From NCBI RefSeq assembly GCF_050624435.1, contig NC_134538.1, positions 117,822,437 through 117,886,436 of the forward strand: DNA of 64,000 nt, given 5' to 3'. A model generated the notes under the pieces. The model worked only from the letters and a program-made list of their open reading frames with translations, was not told the origin of the DNA and ran no database searches. Position numbers and translations under genes: made by a program. The DNA comes from Tenrec ecaudatus. Taxonomy: Eukaryota; Chordata; Mammalia; Afrosoricida; Tenrecidae. Below, piece after piece: positions 20,340 to 32,268 of this stretch (position 1 is its first letter; each line of letters opens with the position of its first letter).

Positions 20340-23300
20340 TTCCATGCAAATTTTCACTTGAGGTATTTTTGTAGTTTGAAATATTTCATTTAAAGATAAA
20401 TTTCCAAACATAATAAATCCAAATAAACTAATACAATCAATATATGCATAATATTTAAATAGTTTAATAAAATACATACACCTATAAATTAGATAGGAAA
20501 TAGATGCAACTTAAAACCTCATCATTAATATTTGCAAGAAGGACATATGCAGACACATCATAGTCTACAATTAGGAACTTCACCCATTTGTTTCTATAGA
20601 TATGTTTTTAAAACCAACTCGGAATGCAGTCCAGCTGCTGGTTCTAAAGTGATTGCATTCAGGATGCTGGAGCAGCAGGTTTTCCAGAGTTACTTTTAGT
20701 CATCTTGTGATTTAGGAATTTTGACAGCTGGGACTTCTCTGCTGTTTCTCAAGTACTGATCCACAACGAAGACGCATTTGCGTTGAACTATTCAGTTTAA
20801 GAGGTAATACATTAATATGCACTAGCTAAAAAGTTTGATTTCACTTCAATAAATGACTTTATTTCAGAAAACAACACCTGGTAAACTTTCATCAGAGATG
20901 AATTGACTGTCGGTCTTCTCTATTAAGAGCATAACGAAAGAAAATAGTAATCTCTTTCCCACTGCTTACATTGCTTAGTACTTATAAAAGCATTTTAGAA
21001 TTAAAATTCTAAAATATATAGCACCCTGGAGGATGATTTAATTTCTAATGTTATTTTTATTCATTCATCTACACATGACACAAATAGTTGGGGTACATAT
21101 TAAGCTCAGAGTATTATGCTAATATGATGGCAAAGCTCACTGCATGTGTTGAAAAGCTGCTGGATTTGTGCAATCCAAATTTGGAATACACGTTTGTGCA
21201 CTTGTGTTCATTACATTATTTTGGGAATTTAAATCACCCGCTATTTCAGACTCTATTGTCACCAAGAGAGAGTCAGCTGAATATAAACTTCTAATTATTT
21301 TTAAAATGATATACTGTGTATTCTCATGTTTCATGAAACAGCATAAGCAAGTTAATTTTCCATGTTTGTTTGCAACTAAATGTTTCAAATACTAAATATA
21401 AAGGGCTCTCAATGGGAAATAATTTTGTGATTGCAGAAAGGGAAGGAAGGAGGGGAGAAATTAGCTGTATATTTACTTTTTTTAATTTAGTCTTTCCATA
21501 AAGAGATATTTATTTTCCCTTACCCAATTAAAATTATGTCTTCTTTGAGCTACAATTCAAATCTGACATCCTCTATAAAACATTAGCTAAGAAAGCCTCT
21601 ACTGATATTATATATTAAGGATGCTTCAAAGAGTTTGTCAGAAAATGCCATTATCTTTTAATCCCACTTTCAACTTTTTAAAGAGCCACTTCACACTCTA
21701 GTTTATTGTGTGCTGCTGGTTGACTGTTAACATGGTCTTTGCTTCATTAGAATTTTCTGGATAGCATTTAATTGCTGTTTTGGCTTATGTATGCTTTCTG
21801 CATAGATAATTGCTGCCTGCTTCCCTGAGTTGGGAGTAATGTAATTTATCCACGGTTATTTCTGAGGAAATACATATATAGATTAAAGTCAGGGTTTCAG
21901 AGTTGTTAGTTTATTTTTATTGCTTTGCCAACTCACAGAAAGTGACGCGTCTCCATTGTCATCCAGTATGCACAGACAGAAGTACCTGGGACAATTATTT
22001 TTATACCAATACTTAACATTGGCAATGTGCAGTATAAACGGATCGTTACTGCTTTCTTATGCTGTATTTAACTTTTGAAAAGGCTAAATTAATTTCCTGA
22101 ACCACTAATGATCGGATCTCCAAATTTAAAACACTGCAATAAATAAACACAATCACGCAGTGGTTGCGCCATGGCAGTGCATCGTGTCAACTTTGCGCTC
22201 TCGTTTCAGTGGGGGTGGCAGACACAAGCTCGTTGCCGGGATTGTGGAAAAGATCATCCGTTGTTAGGGTGTGAATGCCCACAACCGTTTCCCATAGAAT
22301 ACCAGAAATAGCCTTTGCTAATGGCAACCAAAACCACCTCTACACAGCTAAGACTGGGGAGGAATGATATATCAGTATTTCCCCTGGTTGAGAACTCGTG
22401 ATATACGTGTTTGAAGACATTATGCAATTCGATTATTTATATATAACATCTGTACAAAGCAGACAGCGTCACCAAGGCTGAGCAATCCTCCCAATAACAA
22501 GAGTTGTCAGTACTTAGAACAGCTAGGGGCACGCACTTGTAAACCACCGACAGCTAACCCAAAGGAGGGAGGTCTAGTCTACTAGCAGCGCTTCAGATGA
22601 GAGCTGGATGGCTCATGGTTCGATTTTGATGCCACTGGTCCCCCAGGCATTAGAGTCCCTTCGTGGCAGCAGGTTTGGTTTATCGGTGTGTAAAATATCA
22701 ACTCTCAAGAGAGATGAGCAAGTAGAAATACTTCTCATAACTTATTTGCATAAAATATGTAGAAAGACGTTCTAATCTAATGTTTTTAAATGCTAATTGC
22801 TGAAGAATATGACCAACAGAGCATCTTTCTTGCCTCTTATAAAAGAAGTCAATTCTAATATTAATTAACATCAAAAAGTGCACAATTACTAAATTATCTT
22901 TGGACTCAGAAAAATAAAGAAAAAAACATTACTTTTAAAGGAAATAATCTGAACCGTTTTCTTTTTTTTAATAAGCAATACTGATAAAATTTACATTCAT
23001 GAGCATGAATTTGATATAAACATATTGCTGAATCAATTGCAAACATTTTTAAATGGAAAAAAGTATCTCTTGTTAATTAAATGCCTTGTTTTAAATGAAA
23101 ATGTTGAGGAGATGTGATATGGTTGACAAAAGAAATTATTTTTCACAATTTCAAGTGATCAAATGTACAAAACAGGTTTATTTTGAACTTATTTTAAACT
23201 TTTAAATGGATAAATTTGTTTTCCTGTTTGGAGAACAATATCTTACTCATTTATTTAAAATGTATGTGGGAAAAACAATTAGTAATCTGAAAATGCAAAG

Positions 23301-24440
23301 AAAGAGTTCAAGGGTTAATGTATTTTCTAAAATTACAATATATTATATCCTATATATTCTTTGAAAAGAATGTATTGGCTTATTTATGCCACTAGTTTGT
23401 CAAGTACATTAATATTATCATTATTTTTTTACTAGAAACCTTAGGAATTGAGGTCTCATAGACTAGAACAAAGAAATATTTGAAGTTCATTGTCTAATAC
23501 TTTTGCATCAATATCCTCTGCCTCTTTGGAGTTCTTTTTGTTATTATTTGTTGTTAGTTTACTTTATTAATTTATTAACACATAATTTATTTAACATGTA
23601 ATTAATAATTTATTAATATATAATTTATTTACTTTATTAAAGCTTTTCATTTCATTTGGATATAAGTAGCAAATATACCTTACATGAGGGCAATGGGTTA
23701 TGGACAGTACATCAACAAAACACCATTTCTGTCTCAAAATATTAAAATTTCCATTTCTGAGAAAATACCAGAGTCTGAGTTGGAGGAAATCACTTCACAA
23801 TGTGTATTATGTTGATGGAGGAAGAATATCTAATATAAAATCACCCCCAGTAACACATTTCTGTTGGACCTCTGGAAATATTTTTTCTACTTGATCATTG
23901 TTAATCATTTCAGTGTTCAATTGATTACAGATCATTCAATATGGTGTCAATCTATTTTCTTTCAGAGATTATAAAAACAGGATATTCCCTCTGCTCCATG
24001 TGGAGAATGTCAGCGTCCAGAAGTGAGAGAGGTCACACAGATCTCAGCTACCAACCAGATCAGTTTTCAAGGCTTGTCAGAAAGAGACAGACCTAAGTGG
24101 ATCTTAAGGTCTTTTTAAAAAGTAAATAAATACTTTCATCTTTTTGTGAGGCAATTCTATCCTACTGTCAAATAAGCAAAGTGACGGCAAATGAAAGAAG
24201 GGGAAGAAAGAAACAGAAAAAGAAAAAACTAGGTGAGACTTTTCCTGTAATTGAAGTTATAGTGAACCAAGAAAAGCTATGTGAATAATTTTCTATTATT
24301 AAATTTATTGGCTTAAGTTGCCTATGATATTTTCATATTATCTGTTTAATGTCCAAAAGATATGTCTGCCATCCTTATTCATCACTTCTGACGTCAGTTA
24401 TTTGTGTCTGCCCTCTTTCGCCTCCTGACCCCAATAGGCA
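20340..24440. other. Long unique AT-rich stretch
   Basis: About 4 kb without a recognisable gene, RNA or young repeat. It contains short AT-rich internal duplications near 23565-23640 built on TAATTTATT. Ancient repeats or conserved non-coding elements could be hidden here and would need an alignment to see. Confidence 0.55.
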
Positions 24441-24444
24441 TCTT

Positions 24445-24545
24445 ACCATCGGGTGACTTCTGACGCCTAGCCACCTTGGAAGAGAGGCGAGCCGCTACTT
24501 TGGGTTTCTGAGACTTTGGATCTTCAGAGAAGCAGAAAGCCTCAA
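24445..24545 (-). mobile_element. AfroSINE fragment, antisense
   Basis: CACCTTGGAAGAGAGGCGAG followed by TTTGGGTTTCTGAGACTTTG and an AGAAGCAGAAAGCCTC block matches the reversed AfroSINE body. Head missing. An ACAACAACAAC run follows at about 24550. Confidence 0.55.
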
Positions 24546-25464
24546 AGTAACAACAACAACAAAAAAAGCAGGTACAAAGGTTTGGTGAAGAAGCTTAATC
24601 GCTTTAGGGTATAATAAAATTAGACTTTTAAAATATGAAAATATACTATTTTAAGTGACCGAGATATATATTTTTTTAGGCTTCATAAAATGAAGTCCAT
24701 TAACACTGCATATTTCTTTTATTTCTAAATTTTAAAAAATCTTTCTAGCGTGGGAGCACAGGGGTGTAGAGAATCCAGTGTAGAAGAAGAACCACCAGGG
24801 AGGTAGAGGGGTGGCAGAGTAGATAATTGGGCAGAGGATTGGTGGAAAGGTCAGAGTACTTGCGTTAGGCAGCATGGTCCTATTTAGGAAAGAAAACTGA
24901 TCTAGTTCTCCTCCGAGGTACTAGCAGAGACACATTGATATGCCCCTAGAGCATCCTGCTACAATCGACAGAGCCATTTGAGAGTCCCCAGGGCCCCTTC
25001 TGCCTTATCGCCCTATTGTATGGGCACATTTGTTGAATTCTTTCATCCATTTGTCTTTATTAAATAGAGAGCAACATAGAATATTCTCTGATTGATATTT
25101 ATGGCAACAGGAAGTCATGGCTAAATATAATTGTAATTCATGATTATCTTTAGCATAGGATAGTAAACAAAGTCCTGGATAGTGGAGATAGAATATACTT
25201 TACACACATTGCAGTTACGCATTGTATCTACCTTTTATCTAACCAGGCTCAGGTCAGGCTGAGAGGTATACATCAACTTCCAGCTGGCGAAGTCTTGAAC
25301 GTATATCTAAGTTTTAATGTAGATGTGTTCAAGGCAATGCTGAAATAAATGATTTCTTTCAAGTTCCAGATCACATACTGTGGGATAGAACTCACTCATC
25401 CTTCGGTTGTCAACAGGATTTTATAGTGAAATACTTGTTTGAGGTTCCACAATAATTTGAAAAT

Positions 25465-25467
<3 letters not shown>
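24546..25467. other. Unassigned sequence
   Basis: No gene recognised. The 24.75-25.02 kb part is locally GC-richer but unassigned. Confidence 0.5.

Positions 25468-25548
<81 letters not shown>
25468..25548. repeat. (TC)40 microsatellite
   Basis: An uninterrupted TC dinucleotide tract of about 81 bp. The purity suggests recent expansion and probable length polymorphism. Confidence 0.97.
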
Positions 25549-25552
<4 letters not shown>

Positions 25553-25794
25553 TCACAGCCTTAGTCTTACTTTCAAGGGTATTTCACAATGTTAAAAGGA
25601 AAGTCACCAAAGTCAGTGCATAAAAGGCTACCAGTGAGTTTTCATTTAACTTAAGGACTATTGGGAACTATAGACAATTAACCCCTCCTTCCAGTCCATG
25701 TGCTATAGACAGTCTACAAAATATGTTTTTCTTCCTTCTATCTTTACCTTGGCTGAGTGCTTCTTTGCACACAAACCGTCCACGCACTTATACA

Positions 25795-26110
25795 TGTGTT
25801 ATGGATTAACTTGCGCCACTCCAAAATATGTGTCCTAAATCCTAGCCTCTATGCCTCTGGTTTTAATCCCATTATAGAGTGCGTTAGCAAAGTAGAAGCA
25901 GAGGAGGGGGGATCTCAAGCTACATGCTGATTGTCAGAAGTCCTGCTAAGGAAAGACAAGGACTTAGAAAGTAGTCTTGATTTCTTGATTTTTGAGGCAT
26001 CTCCCACATCTTATGTCTCCAACTTTGTGGTGGGTTCTATTCTCTGTCATATCAGGCAACTGCCTATCCTCTGTCAACTTCTTTTGCTAGGAATGTGACA
26101 TATTTAGGTT
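25795..26110 (+). mobile_element. Old mammalian interspersed repeat, probably LTR- or DNA-derived
   Basis: TGTTATGGATTAACTTGCGC, then CAAAATATGTGTCCTAAATC and a CTATGCCTCTGG block resemble a very common placental repeat that starts TGTTATGGATTGAATTG. I cannot name the family securely. The right boundary is uncertain. Confidence 0.4.
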
Positions 26111-26227
26111 CCTAGAATCTATCTTAGCACCTAAGTAGAAACAACTAAAAACGAAATCTCCTATCTCAAAGACTCACCATCAATTTAACCCAGTTTTCAA
26201 AATGTATTTTTCCCTCATGCCAACATT

Positions 26228-26672
26228 GATAGCAAATTTAAAAAAAAGAACAGGTGCTAGACAGGATGTGGAGAGGTTGGAACATCAGTACACTGCTGGT
26301 GCGATTATAGAAACTGTACAGTCTCTATGGAAAACAACACAGCACTTACTTAAACAAATGTGGGAGAAAAACCATACGACCCAAACAATCTTTCTCCTAA
26401 GCATATACACCAAAGAAATAAAGAAGAATACAAACATATATATGCACACCCCTATTCATCATAGCATTTTCCATAATAGCAAAAAAAGATGGAAATGACC
26501 ATAAATCAATCTGTGGAGGGATGGATAAATAAATTCTGGTACATACACACAATGGAACATTCTGCATCTCTGAAGAATAAGAATGGAACTACCAAACATT
26601 TCATGGCAAGGAGGAACTCATGAAATGCTGCCCAGCAAAGTTACTCAATCCCATCACTAGACAAATACCAGA
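26228..26672 (+). mobile_element. L1 LINE 3'-end fragment, sense
   Basis: The order of blocks is that of the L1 ORF2 end and 3' region: GGATGTGGAGAGGTTGGAAC, then ACACTGCTGGTGCGATTATA, then AACCATACGACCCAAACAAT, CATAGCATTTTCCATAATAG and ATGGATAAATAAATTCTGGT. The frame is broken. It is cut on the right by an RTE copy. Confidence 0.8.
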
Positions 26673-27120
26673 GGATGCCTCTGCTAAGTGCCATCGAATT
26701 GGCACTGCTCAGACTGACCACGTGTACAACAAAATGAAGCACACTCCAGCCTCTGCCTGTTTCATAATTGCTCTTAGGATCCAGTCCTTCAGTGCAGCCA
26801 GTCTGCCAATCCATCTCCTAAAGTGTCTGTCCTTCTTCAGGGACTGGTCTTTCCCGACAGCAAATGCAAAGTATGTGAAACCAGTCTCATCATCAGTACC
26901 TCTAAGGGGCATTCTGATTGTGCTTCTTCAAAGACAGATCTGCTCTGGGGGAAGTCTATGGCATTTTCAGTGTTCTTTACCAGCATCCTAATTTAAATAC
27001 ATCAATTCTTCCTTGGACTTCCTAACTTAATGTCTAACTTTCACATGCATTGGGAAACAATGGAAAATACCATGGCTAGGATCAGGTACACCTTACTCTT
27101 CAAAGATACCTCCTTGGACC
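26673..27120 (-). mobile_element. RTE-type LINE 3' end, antisense
   Basis: Starts with the reversed 3' terminus (TAAGTGCCATCGAATTGGCA). It then carries the C-terminal coding part, where the minus strand reads DQSLKKDRHFRRWIGRL in a 67-codon frame at 26709-26912. That motif pairs with the parallel region at 54.7 kb. It lies directly against the L1 piece, so it inserted into or next to it. Confidence 0.8.
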
Positions 27121-27409
27121 ACTATCATTTAAAAAATTAGATAAATAACCTAAGAAAAATAATTTCCACACCCAAAGAGGCAGATGATGGAGGCTATGGT
27201 GAAACTGAGGAGCAGGAGAAGATGGAGAATGGAAGGAGGGCAAGATGGAAAATAAAAAAGAAGATAGTGCCAACTACCTGGGGACCTTGCTGAAGTGCTT
27301 ATGCTTTCTGATGAGATGGGCTGGGCACTGTGCTTTGGATTGTTAAGTTCTTCCTGTGTGTGCTATATGCCCCAGATAAATCCTGTAGGCTAGGGAAACA
27401 AATTCATAG

Positions 27410-28000
27410 ACACTCACGTGTATAAGAAAGAGCTTTATATACAAGAGCAATTGAATATTGAGGAAACATCCTAGCCCCGTCTAGATCAAGTCCACAAGTC
27501 TGATATTAGCACACATGTCCAATACCAATCTATAAAGTCCTTTCAGACTAATGAAACACATGCAATGATACAGAATTCAGGAAGATCACAGGCCAGTAGG
27601 TGGGAAGTCTTAAATATCCAGTGGTGGTAGGGGCATCTCAGTGCTGGCAGGGGTCTCTACATGGTTCCTTCAGCTCTAAGGCTCTAGAGTAGCTCCATGT
27701 GTTTGTCTGCAAGCATGCCTCACAGGGAGTGTGCATGTGTTCTGCCTCCAGTGAGCCATTCATCTCCCTCCAAATGAGGTCATCAAGCTGTGATGTAATT
27801 GGCCAGCTAGACTCCACCCCTTCACTCCTAAGTCTCAAATTGACAACAGATTACTGTATATACTTGTGTATAAGCTGAGTTTTTCAGCACCTTTTTAATG
27901 CCAATTTTGTGATAAAGTTAGGTGTCTCCACTGATAGTCGGGTCGGCTTATACTCAAGCATATACAGTATGTAACTTCTATGCCCTTCAGTTTCCTTCTC
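27410..28000 (-). mobile_element. Interspersed repeat 'family R', minus copy, carrying a MITE
   Basis: The minus strand of 27.41-27.85 kb matches the plus strand of 48.26-48.77 kb along its whole length. Shared blocks include AGCTTGATGACCTCATTTGG, CACACTCCCTGTGAGGCAT, AGACCCCTGCCAG and ATTCAATTGCTCTTGTATAT. It ends in TATAAAGCTCTTTC. About 450 bp. The type is unknown: it has no clear poly(A) tail and I see no terminal repeats. Confidence 0.65.
27854..27967. mobile_element. 114-bp MITE with TA target duplication
   Basis: Terminal inverted repeats of about 25 bp (CTGTATATACTTGTGTATAA on the left; the right end inverted reads CTGTATATGCTTGAGTATAA) differ at three positions. A TA lies at each edge (27852-27853 and 27968-27969). 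It sits inside repeat family R, and the second copy of that family at 48.27 kb has the same site with a single TA. Size, TIRs and TA duplication fit a non-autonomous DNA transposon, most simply Tc1/mariner-like. Confidence 0.85.
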
Positions 28001-28500
28001 CATCAGTTCTAAACACTGGTCTGAGGGTTACAAAAGTAAGAAAAGTAACAATGAAATTTATTTTGAAGCATTTATAGCATATGGGTTTATTTCAAGCAGT
28101 TAAAAATGTATACACTTCCTACTTTGAGAGATTCCGATCACATAGAGCATGGTAATCTGTCTTTTTAACAAGTATCAAGAAGATTCTTACACAATAGGAG
28201 ACGTGAAGCAAACAGATAGGGTGCAGTTTTTGAAAGAGGAATATTTTAAAAATGCACCTAAATTTGAAAGTACTGTGACTCTCCAAGCTTTGAAATACCG
28301 TGTCATTTTCTAATTTCCATAAGCAGAGTGTGACTCACAAAAACTACATCCATACTACAGGGATGGCCAAAGAGAAGAAGATAAAATAAAGGAGGTAAAT
28401 AAAGGAAGGCCCATGACAAAATTATGACCTAGTTAGGAAACCCCTGACCTTCGGATTAGGGAGCATTCATAAAGTTCAATTATTGGGGTTTTGGGGTTGT
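28001..28500. other. Unassigned sequence
   Basis: No gene or repeat recognised. Confidence 0.5.
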
Positions 28501-28504
28501 TATA

Positions 28505-28793
28505 GGCTGTTGGTTTAGACACCACTAAGTCCGTTCTGATACAGACATTAAACTAAAATACAACAACAACAACCCAATGCCTGCATATGCCCAGTCATCA
28601 CAACTGTGGTTTCTCTGAGCCCTTGAGAAGCCATCTCACTGAGGAGCTTCTTCTATTTCCTTCTGATCCTGTACCGTAACCAGGACGATGTCCTGTTCTC
28701 TCCTGATCACATTCCAAAGAAGCGTGTTCACATCTGAGGAGCATTTGGCTGTAGTTGCACCGAGACAGATTAGTTTTCATTTTGGCAGTCTAT
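28505..28793 (-). mobile_element. RTE-type LINE 3' end, antisense
   Basis: Starts with a diverged reversed 3' terminus plus an ACAACAACAACAACCC run. It continues into the coding end, with CTGATCACATTCCAAAGAAG, then TGAGGAGCATTTGGCTGTAG and TTTTGGCAGTCTATGG, the same block order as 26.9 and 49.6 kb. A short AfroSINE head (AGCCCTGGTGGAACAGTGG) abuts it at 28797-28815. Confidence 0.65.
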
Positions 28794-28954
28794 GGAGCCC
28801 TGGTGGAACAGTGGTCAACTGTGAACAGCATTAGATAAAGACGATCAAGATAAACTCATGGAAAGAATAATGTATTTTTAATTTTAACTTTTCATTTATT
28901 AAGTAGCACTCAACCTAACAATATGGCAGGAGGCATAAAGACCATCGCCATATC

Positions 28955-29115
28955 TTGTGTTGGCGTATCTGTGATGCTGCTTCATAGTCAGTAGACTGTT
29001 AACCGCAAAGCCAGCAGCTTGCACTCACCAGCTACACCTCCAATGATTGACCACCTTTAAAACCTTACCTAGGGTCACTATGACTCAGAATAGACCCGAT
29101 GACAGTTCATGCCAA
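28955..29115 (+). mobile_element. AfroSINE, sense, diverged
   Basis: GTCAGTAGACTGTTAACCGC and AAGCCAGCAGCTTGCACTCA match the tRNA-like head. AGGGTCACTATGACTCAGAA gives the RTE-like 3' core. The middle is shortened. Confidence 0.65.
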
Positions 29116-29304
29116 ATGCTTGCTGGTTTCTTTGAGTCTCACAATTAAGTAAGACTTATTCATTCATGCATTCATTGTGCTCTGTTTAATTATTGAGGCT
29201 CTGTTTAATTATTAAATAATTAAATGTTGTTGCCCACACTGGAAACTGAAATTTAGATAGAGACTTGAATGGGTTTGATTCTAAAAGGTGATGGTAGTCA
29301 GGTG

Positions 29305-29398
29305 ATTGTTTGCCGTTAAGTCTACTTTGACTCACAGAAGTCCGTGCGACAGAGTAGAATTGCCCGTTGGACTTTTTAAGGCTGGAATCTTTACAAAG
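29305..29398 (-). mobile_element. AfroSINE fragment, antisense
   Basis: TTGCCGTTAAGTCTACTTTG and ACAGAGTAGAATTGCCCGTT match the reversed 3' half. The copy ends at GGAATCTTTACAAA where the next AfroSINE begins. Confidence 0.65.
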
Positions 29399-29580
29399 GA
29401 CCCCTAGTGCCGAAGTGGTTAAGCCGTCAACTGCCAACAAAAGATTGGTAGTTGGAATCTCCTAGGAGCTCATAGAAGAAAGATGAAGTTCTCTGCTTCT
29501 GTAAAGATTACAGCCAATGGAGGCAATCCGACTCTGCCGATAGGGTTGATATGAGCCAGAATCAACTTGATGCAATCTTT
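29399..29580 (+). mobile_element. AfroSINE, sense
   Basis: Starts GGACCCCTAGTGCCGAAGTG and continues GGTTAAGCCGTCAACTGCCA, AGAAAGATGAAGTTCTCTGC, TCTGTAAAGATTACAGCC and ATAGGGTTGATATGAGCCAG. It is full length and apparently inserted into the preceding antisense copy, giving a head-on arrangement. Confidence 0.8.
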
Positions 29581-30713
29581 ACATAAGCCAGTATCAAAGT
29601 CTTTCTTCTGCAGAGAATATGGGTCGGGTAGTAGCTGTGTGCTTACTACTGGTACTGGCACCGCCAGGAATTCTTCTAAACGATTCAGTAGATAGACCTT
29701 AATCTTCCTAGAATTTTATGGCTTAGTCTAGCAGACTGACACTGACATGTTTAGAACTAGTAACCTGGTTTTTGATAAAATTTCTAAAGCACGGTCCCAT
29801 TATATGATTTTCCTGGCAATCACTAGGATTGTACATGAAGCAGAGGTCAGCTGGAATATCACACTCACAGCCAGAAAATTAAACTCACTGCCTTCGGGTC
29901 CACTGTGACTCATGGAGGCCATATAGAGCAGGGTAGAACTGCCCCTGGGAAGATAATTTTGTGATCAATGGGAGCTTTGAGTCTAAGTGAATGGGTAAGA
30001 GTTCTGTTGAGGAAGGAAGGAGTAAAACTTTTTAAGTAGCCACAATGTATCGTCGATCTAAATTTGAGAGTTCCCAGCCTAGAGTTGAATGCAGAGAACA
30101 ATAAAGTGGCCAGAGCTTCAGGTAAAGCACTTAACTGAGGACTTCGCTGGTGAAAGCGCATTGACGTTGAAGCAGAAAGTAGACAGGCCACATATGGGAA
30201 CGGAAAACAATTAGGAAGCCGCAAACATAAAAAGCAATGAAGTCAAAAAAGATAATTCCAATAAATATGGAGCAAGCTACCAGAGTGAGAGTCAGGAATA
30301 AAAGAGAAATAGAAAGAGAAAGATTTCACCAGATGAGGATTACCACATGTAAATGAGACTTATGAAAAAAATAAATATCAGAAATAGAAGAGGGATTAGT
30401 GTTATTTCAAAGTTATGACAGTTGGGTTCTAAGACTACATTTTTAACCTGTATTTTCAGCTATAAATTTTGTGCTATAAATTCCTTTGGCGATGCCAGAA
30501 AGTATATGATACCCTTCTTATGCTATTTTTTAAATGAAGAAAGAAACAAACAAAAAAAGCATTAAACTAAATAAAATACTTATATATCTACATCTACTCT
30601 TTGAGTGTATTTTTCTCTTCAATATAAGAATCACTGCAATAGCTGCTTTGAGGAAGTAATATGAAGCTGGGTTTCCCATAAAGATGTACAGTTTCATAAG
30701 TAACCCGCTATAG
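29581..30713. other. Mostly unassigned; AfroSINE scrap at 29880-29953
   Basis: A short antisense AfroSINE 3' piece is visible at 29880-29953 (AAACTCACTGCCTTCGGGTC, then GCAGGGTAGAACTGCCCC). The rest shows no gene or recognised repeat. Confidence 0.55.
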
Positions 30714-30883
30714 CAGCAGTTTTCAACCTGTAGGTCACAACCCCTTTGGGGGTCGAATAGCCCTTTCACAGGGGTCGCCCGATTCATCACAGTAGCAAAG
30801 AAAATCATTGTATGGTTGGGGGTCACCACCACATGAGGAACGGTATGAAAGGGCCGTGGCAATAGGAAGGCTGAGAAGCACTG
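30714..30883. mobile_element. SPIN-like hAT MITE
   Basis: Begins CAGCAGTTTTCAACCTGTAG and ends in the inverted equivalent GAGAAGCACTG, giving short terminal inverted repeats. Inside are the family's hallmark GGTCACAACCCCTTTGGGGG, CCCTTTCACAGGGGTCGCC and GGTTGGGGGTCACCACCACA. This is a non-autonomous derivative of about 170 bp. SPIN (hAT superfamily) is known for horizontal transfer into tenrec, bushbaby, bat, rodent, opossum, lizard and frog lineages. The expected 8-bp target duplication is not convincing here (CGCTATAG against CTCCGAAG). Confidence 0.8.
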
Positions 30884-30891
30884 CTCCGAAG

Positions 30892-32268
30892 GCCTCCTGT
30901 GAGTCAGTTGCTGCTCCACGGCACGGAGGCTGGTTTTGCATGGAGTAGAAGGTGATTTAGAAAGCTCGTAAGCCTATTCTATTGCCTCTTCCCCGCTCTT
31001 GTTACAGACCCAAGCTTTAGTAGGCTAAGCTACTTGGATTTTACCAGTCTAATTTACCAGAAATATGGTGGCAAAGAGAAAACAAACAAACAAAAATGCT
31101 TGGCTTAAGCAGACACTAAAAATATCTGATATATAAATACTTGGGCTCGCATAATGAATGGTAGCTGGAAAAGGAAGCCTGGAGCCCAGGCGGGCGGTAA
31201 AGGGAACATTGACTGTGGCAGTCACCAGAACCACCGTAAGGCCACCACAGGGCAAACACTTAGATTGACCCAGGAAACGGCAAGAAGTGACTTTAGAAGT
31301 TTTCAGAGCAAAGTATGCCAATGTTTCCTAGGCCACAAATACATTTTCATGAAGAAGGTGAGAAGAGAGAAGAGCCGAGTGTGTGTGTGTGTGTGTGTGT
31401 GTGTGTTAGAGAGGAACAACGCATGAAAAAGGGGGTGGTGGTGAGAACGATTGTACATTTGGAAAGGCTAGCCAGTATCATGAAATTGTAGCTATGGAAA
31501 CCATCGAAGGGGTGCATGAGTGCCGCATGATCTGCCGCGTACTTTCTCAGCAGCAAAAAAAAAATCATACAAATAAGAAAGACAGTGATGTGGGAAATTG
31601 GCATTCTCAGACAAATTAGAGAACAGACTTAGTGGGTGTGAAGAAATGGGAAAGAAAACAAGAGAGGAAGCTGTGCCTACATTCCAAGTACTAAGTCTGG
31701 AGTTGCTGTGTGTGGATGTGCTGATGAGGTCCAGAGTAGGGGCCATAACGCTGGGTGGTCAATCTAGAGAGAAGATGATCAAGGTCAGAGTCACTGAGGA
31801 GGGGAAGGATGGGAAATTAAAGAGCTGCACTGAGAGCCAACATCCATTTGCTAAAAAAGGAAGCTTATGTCAGCCGAAGTTGTGGCAAAGAATGTGAACT
31901 CCTTCCTGAAGGCTTCCACAGGATAGAAATGAGCCGTCTGGGCCAGATGCTAACACTGGTGATTTGAAAGACTGCAGGCGAAGTGTACAAAACTAGAGAG
32001 ACAATGAAGGCCAGCTTGGAACTCTATGATGCACAAGTAGCCTTGGGAAGATACCGGCCCTGTTTCGTAGCTGATTCTTTTATGAGTAGAGGAAAGCAAA
32101 TTGATCTGATTTGATACTTACTGATCAGTGAAAGAGTCTCTCTAGAAACAAGGTGTGACAGGTAAGTCTTCAGGTACGTGTGATAAACCTCAAGTTTGTG
32201 TCAATATTTTTATAAAAGACATACTAGATGCTAATCTTTTTGTATTATATAGTTTCATTGTGAGAAAC
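30892..32268. other. Unassigned sequence with a (TG)n tract
   Basis: No gene recognised. A (GT)14 microsatellite lies at 31379-31406. Open frames of 84-104 codons on both strands overlap without family resemblance. Confidence 0.5.

Noticed and set aside
25468-25548. Possible CRISPR-like or satellite array
   Set aside because: It is a simple TC dinucleotide tract. No spaced direct repeats occur anywhere in the window.
26202-26498. 98-codon plus-strand frame
   Set aside because: It is the decayed end of an L1 copy, not a host gene.
30530-30919. 129-codon frame on the minus strand
   Set aside because: Most of it lies across the SPIN-like MITE and AT-rich flank. It has no protein motif.
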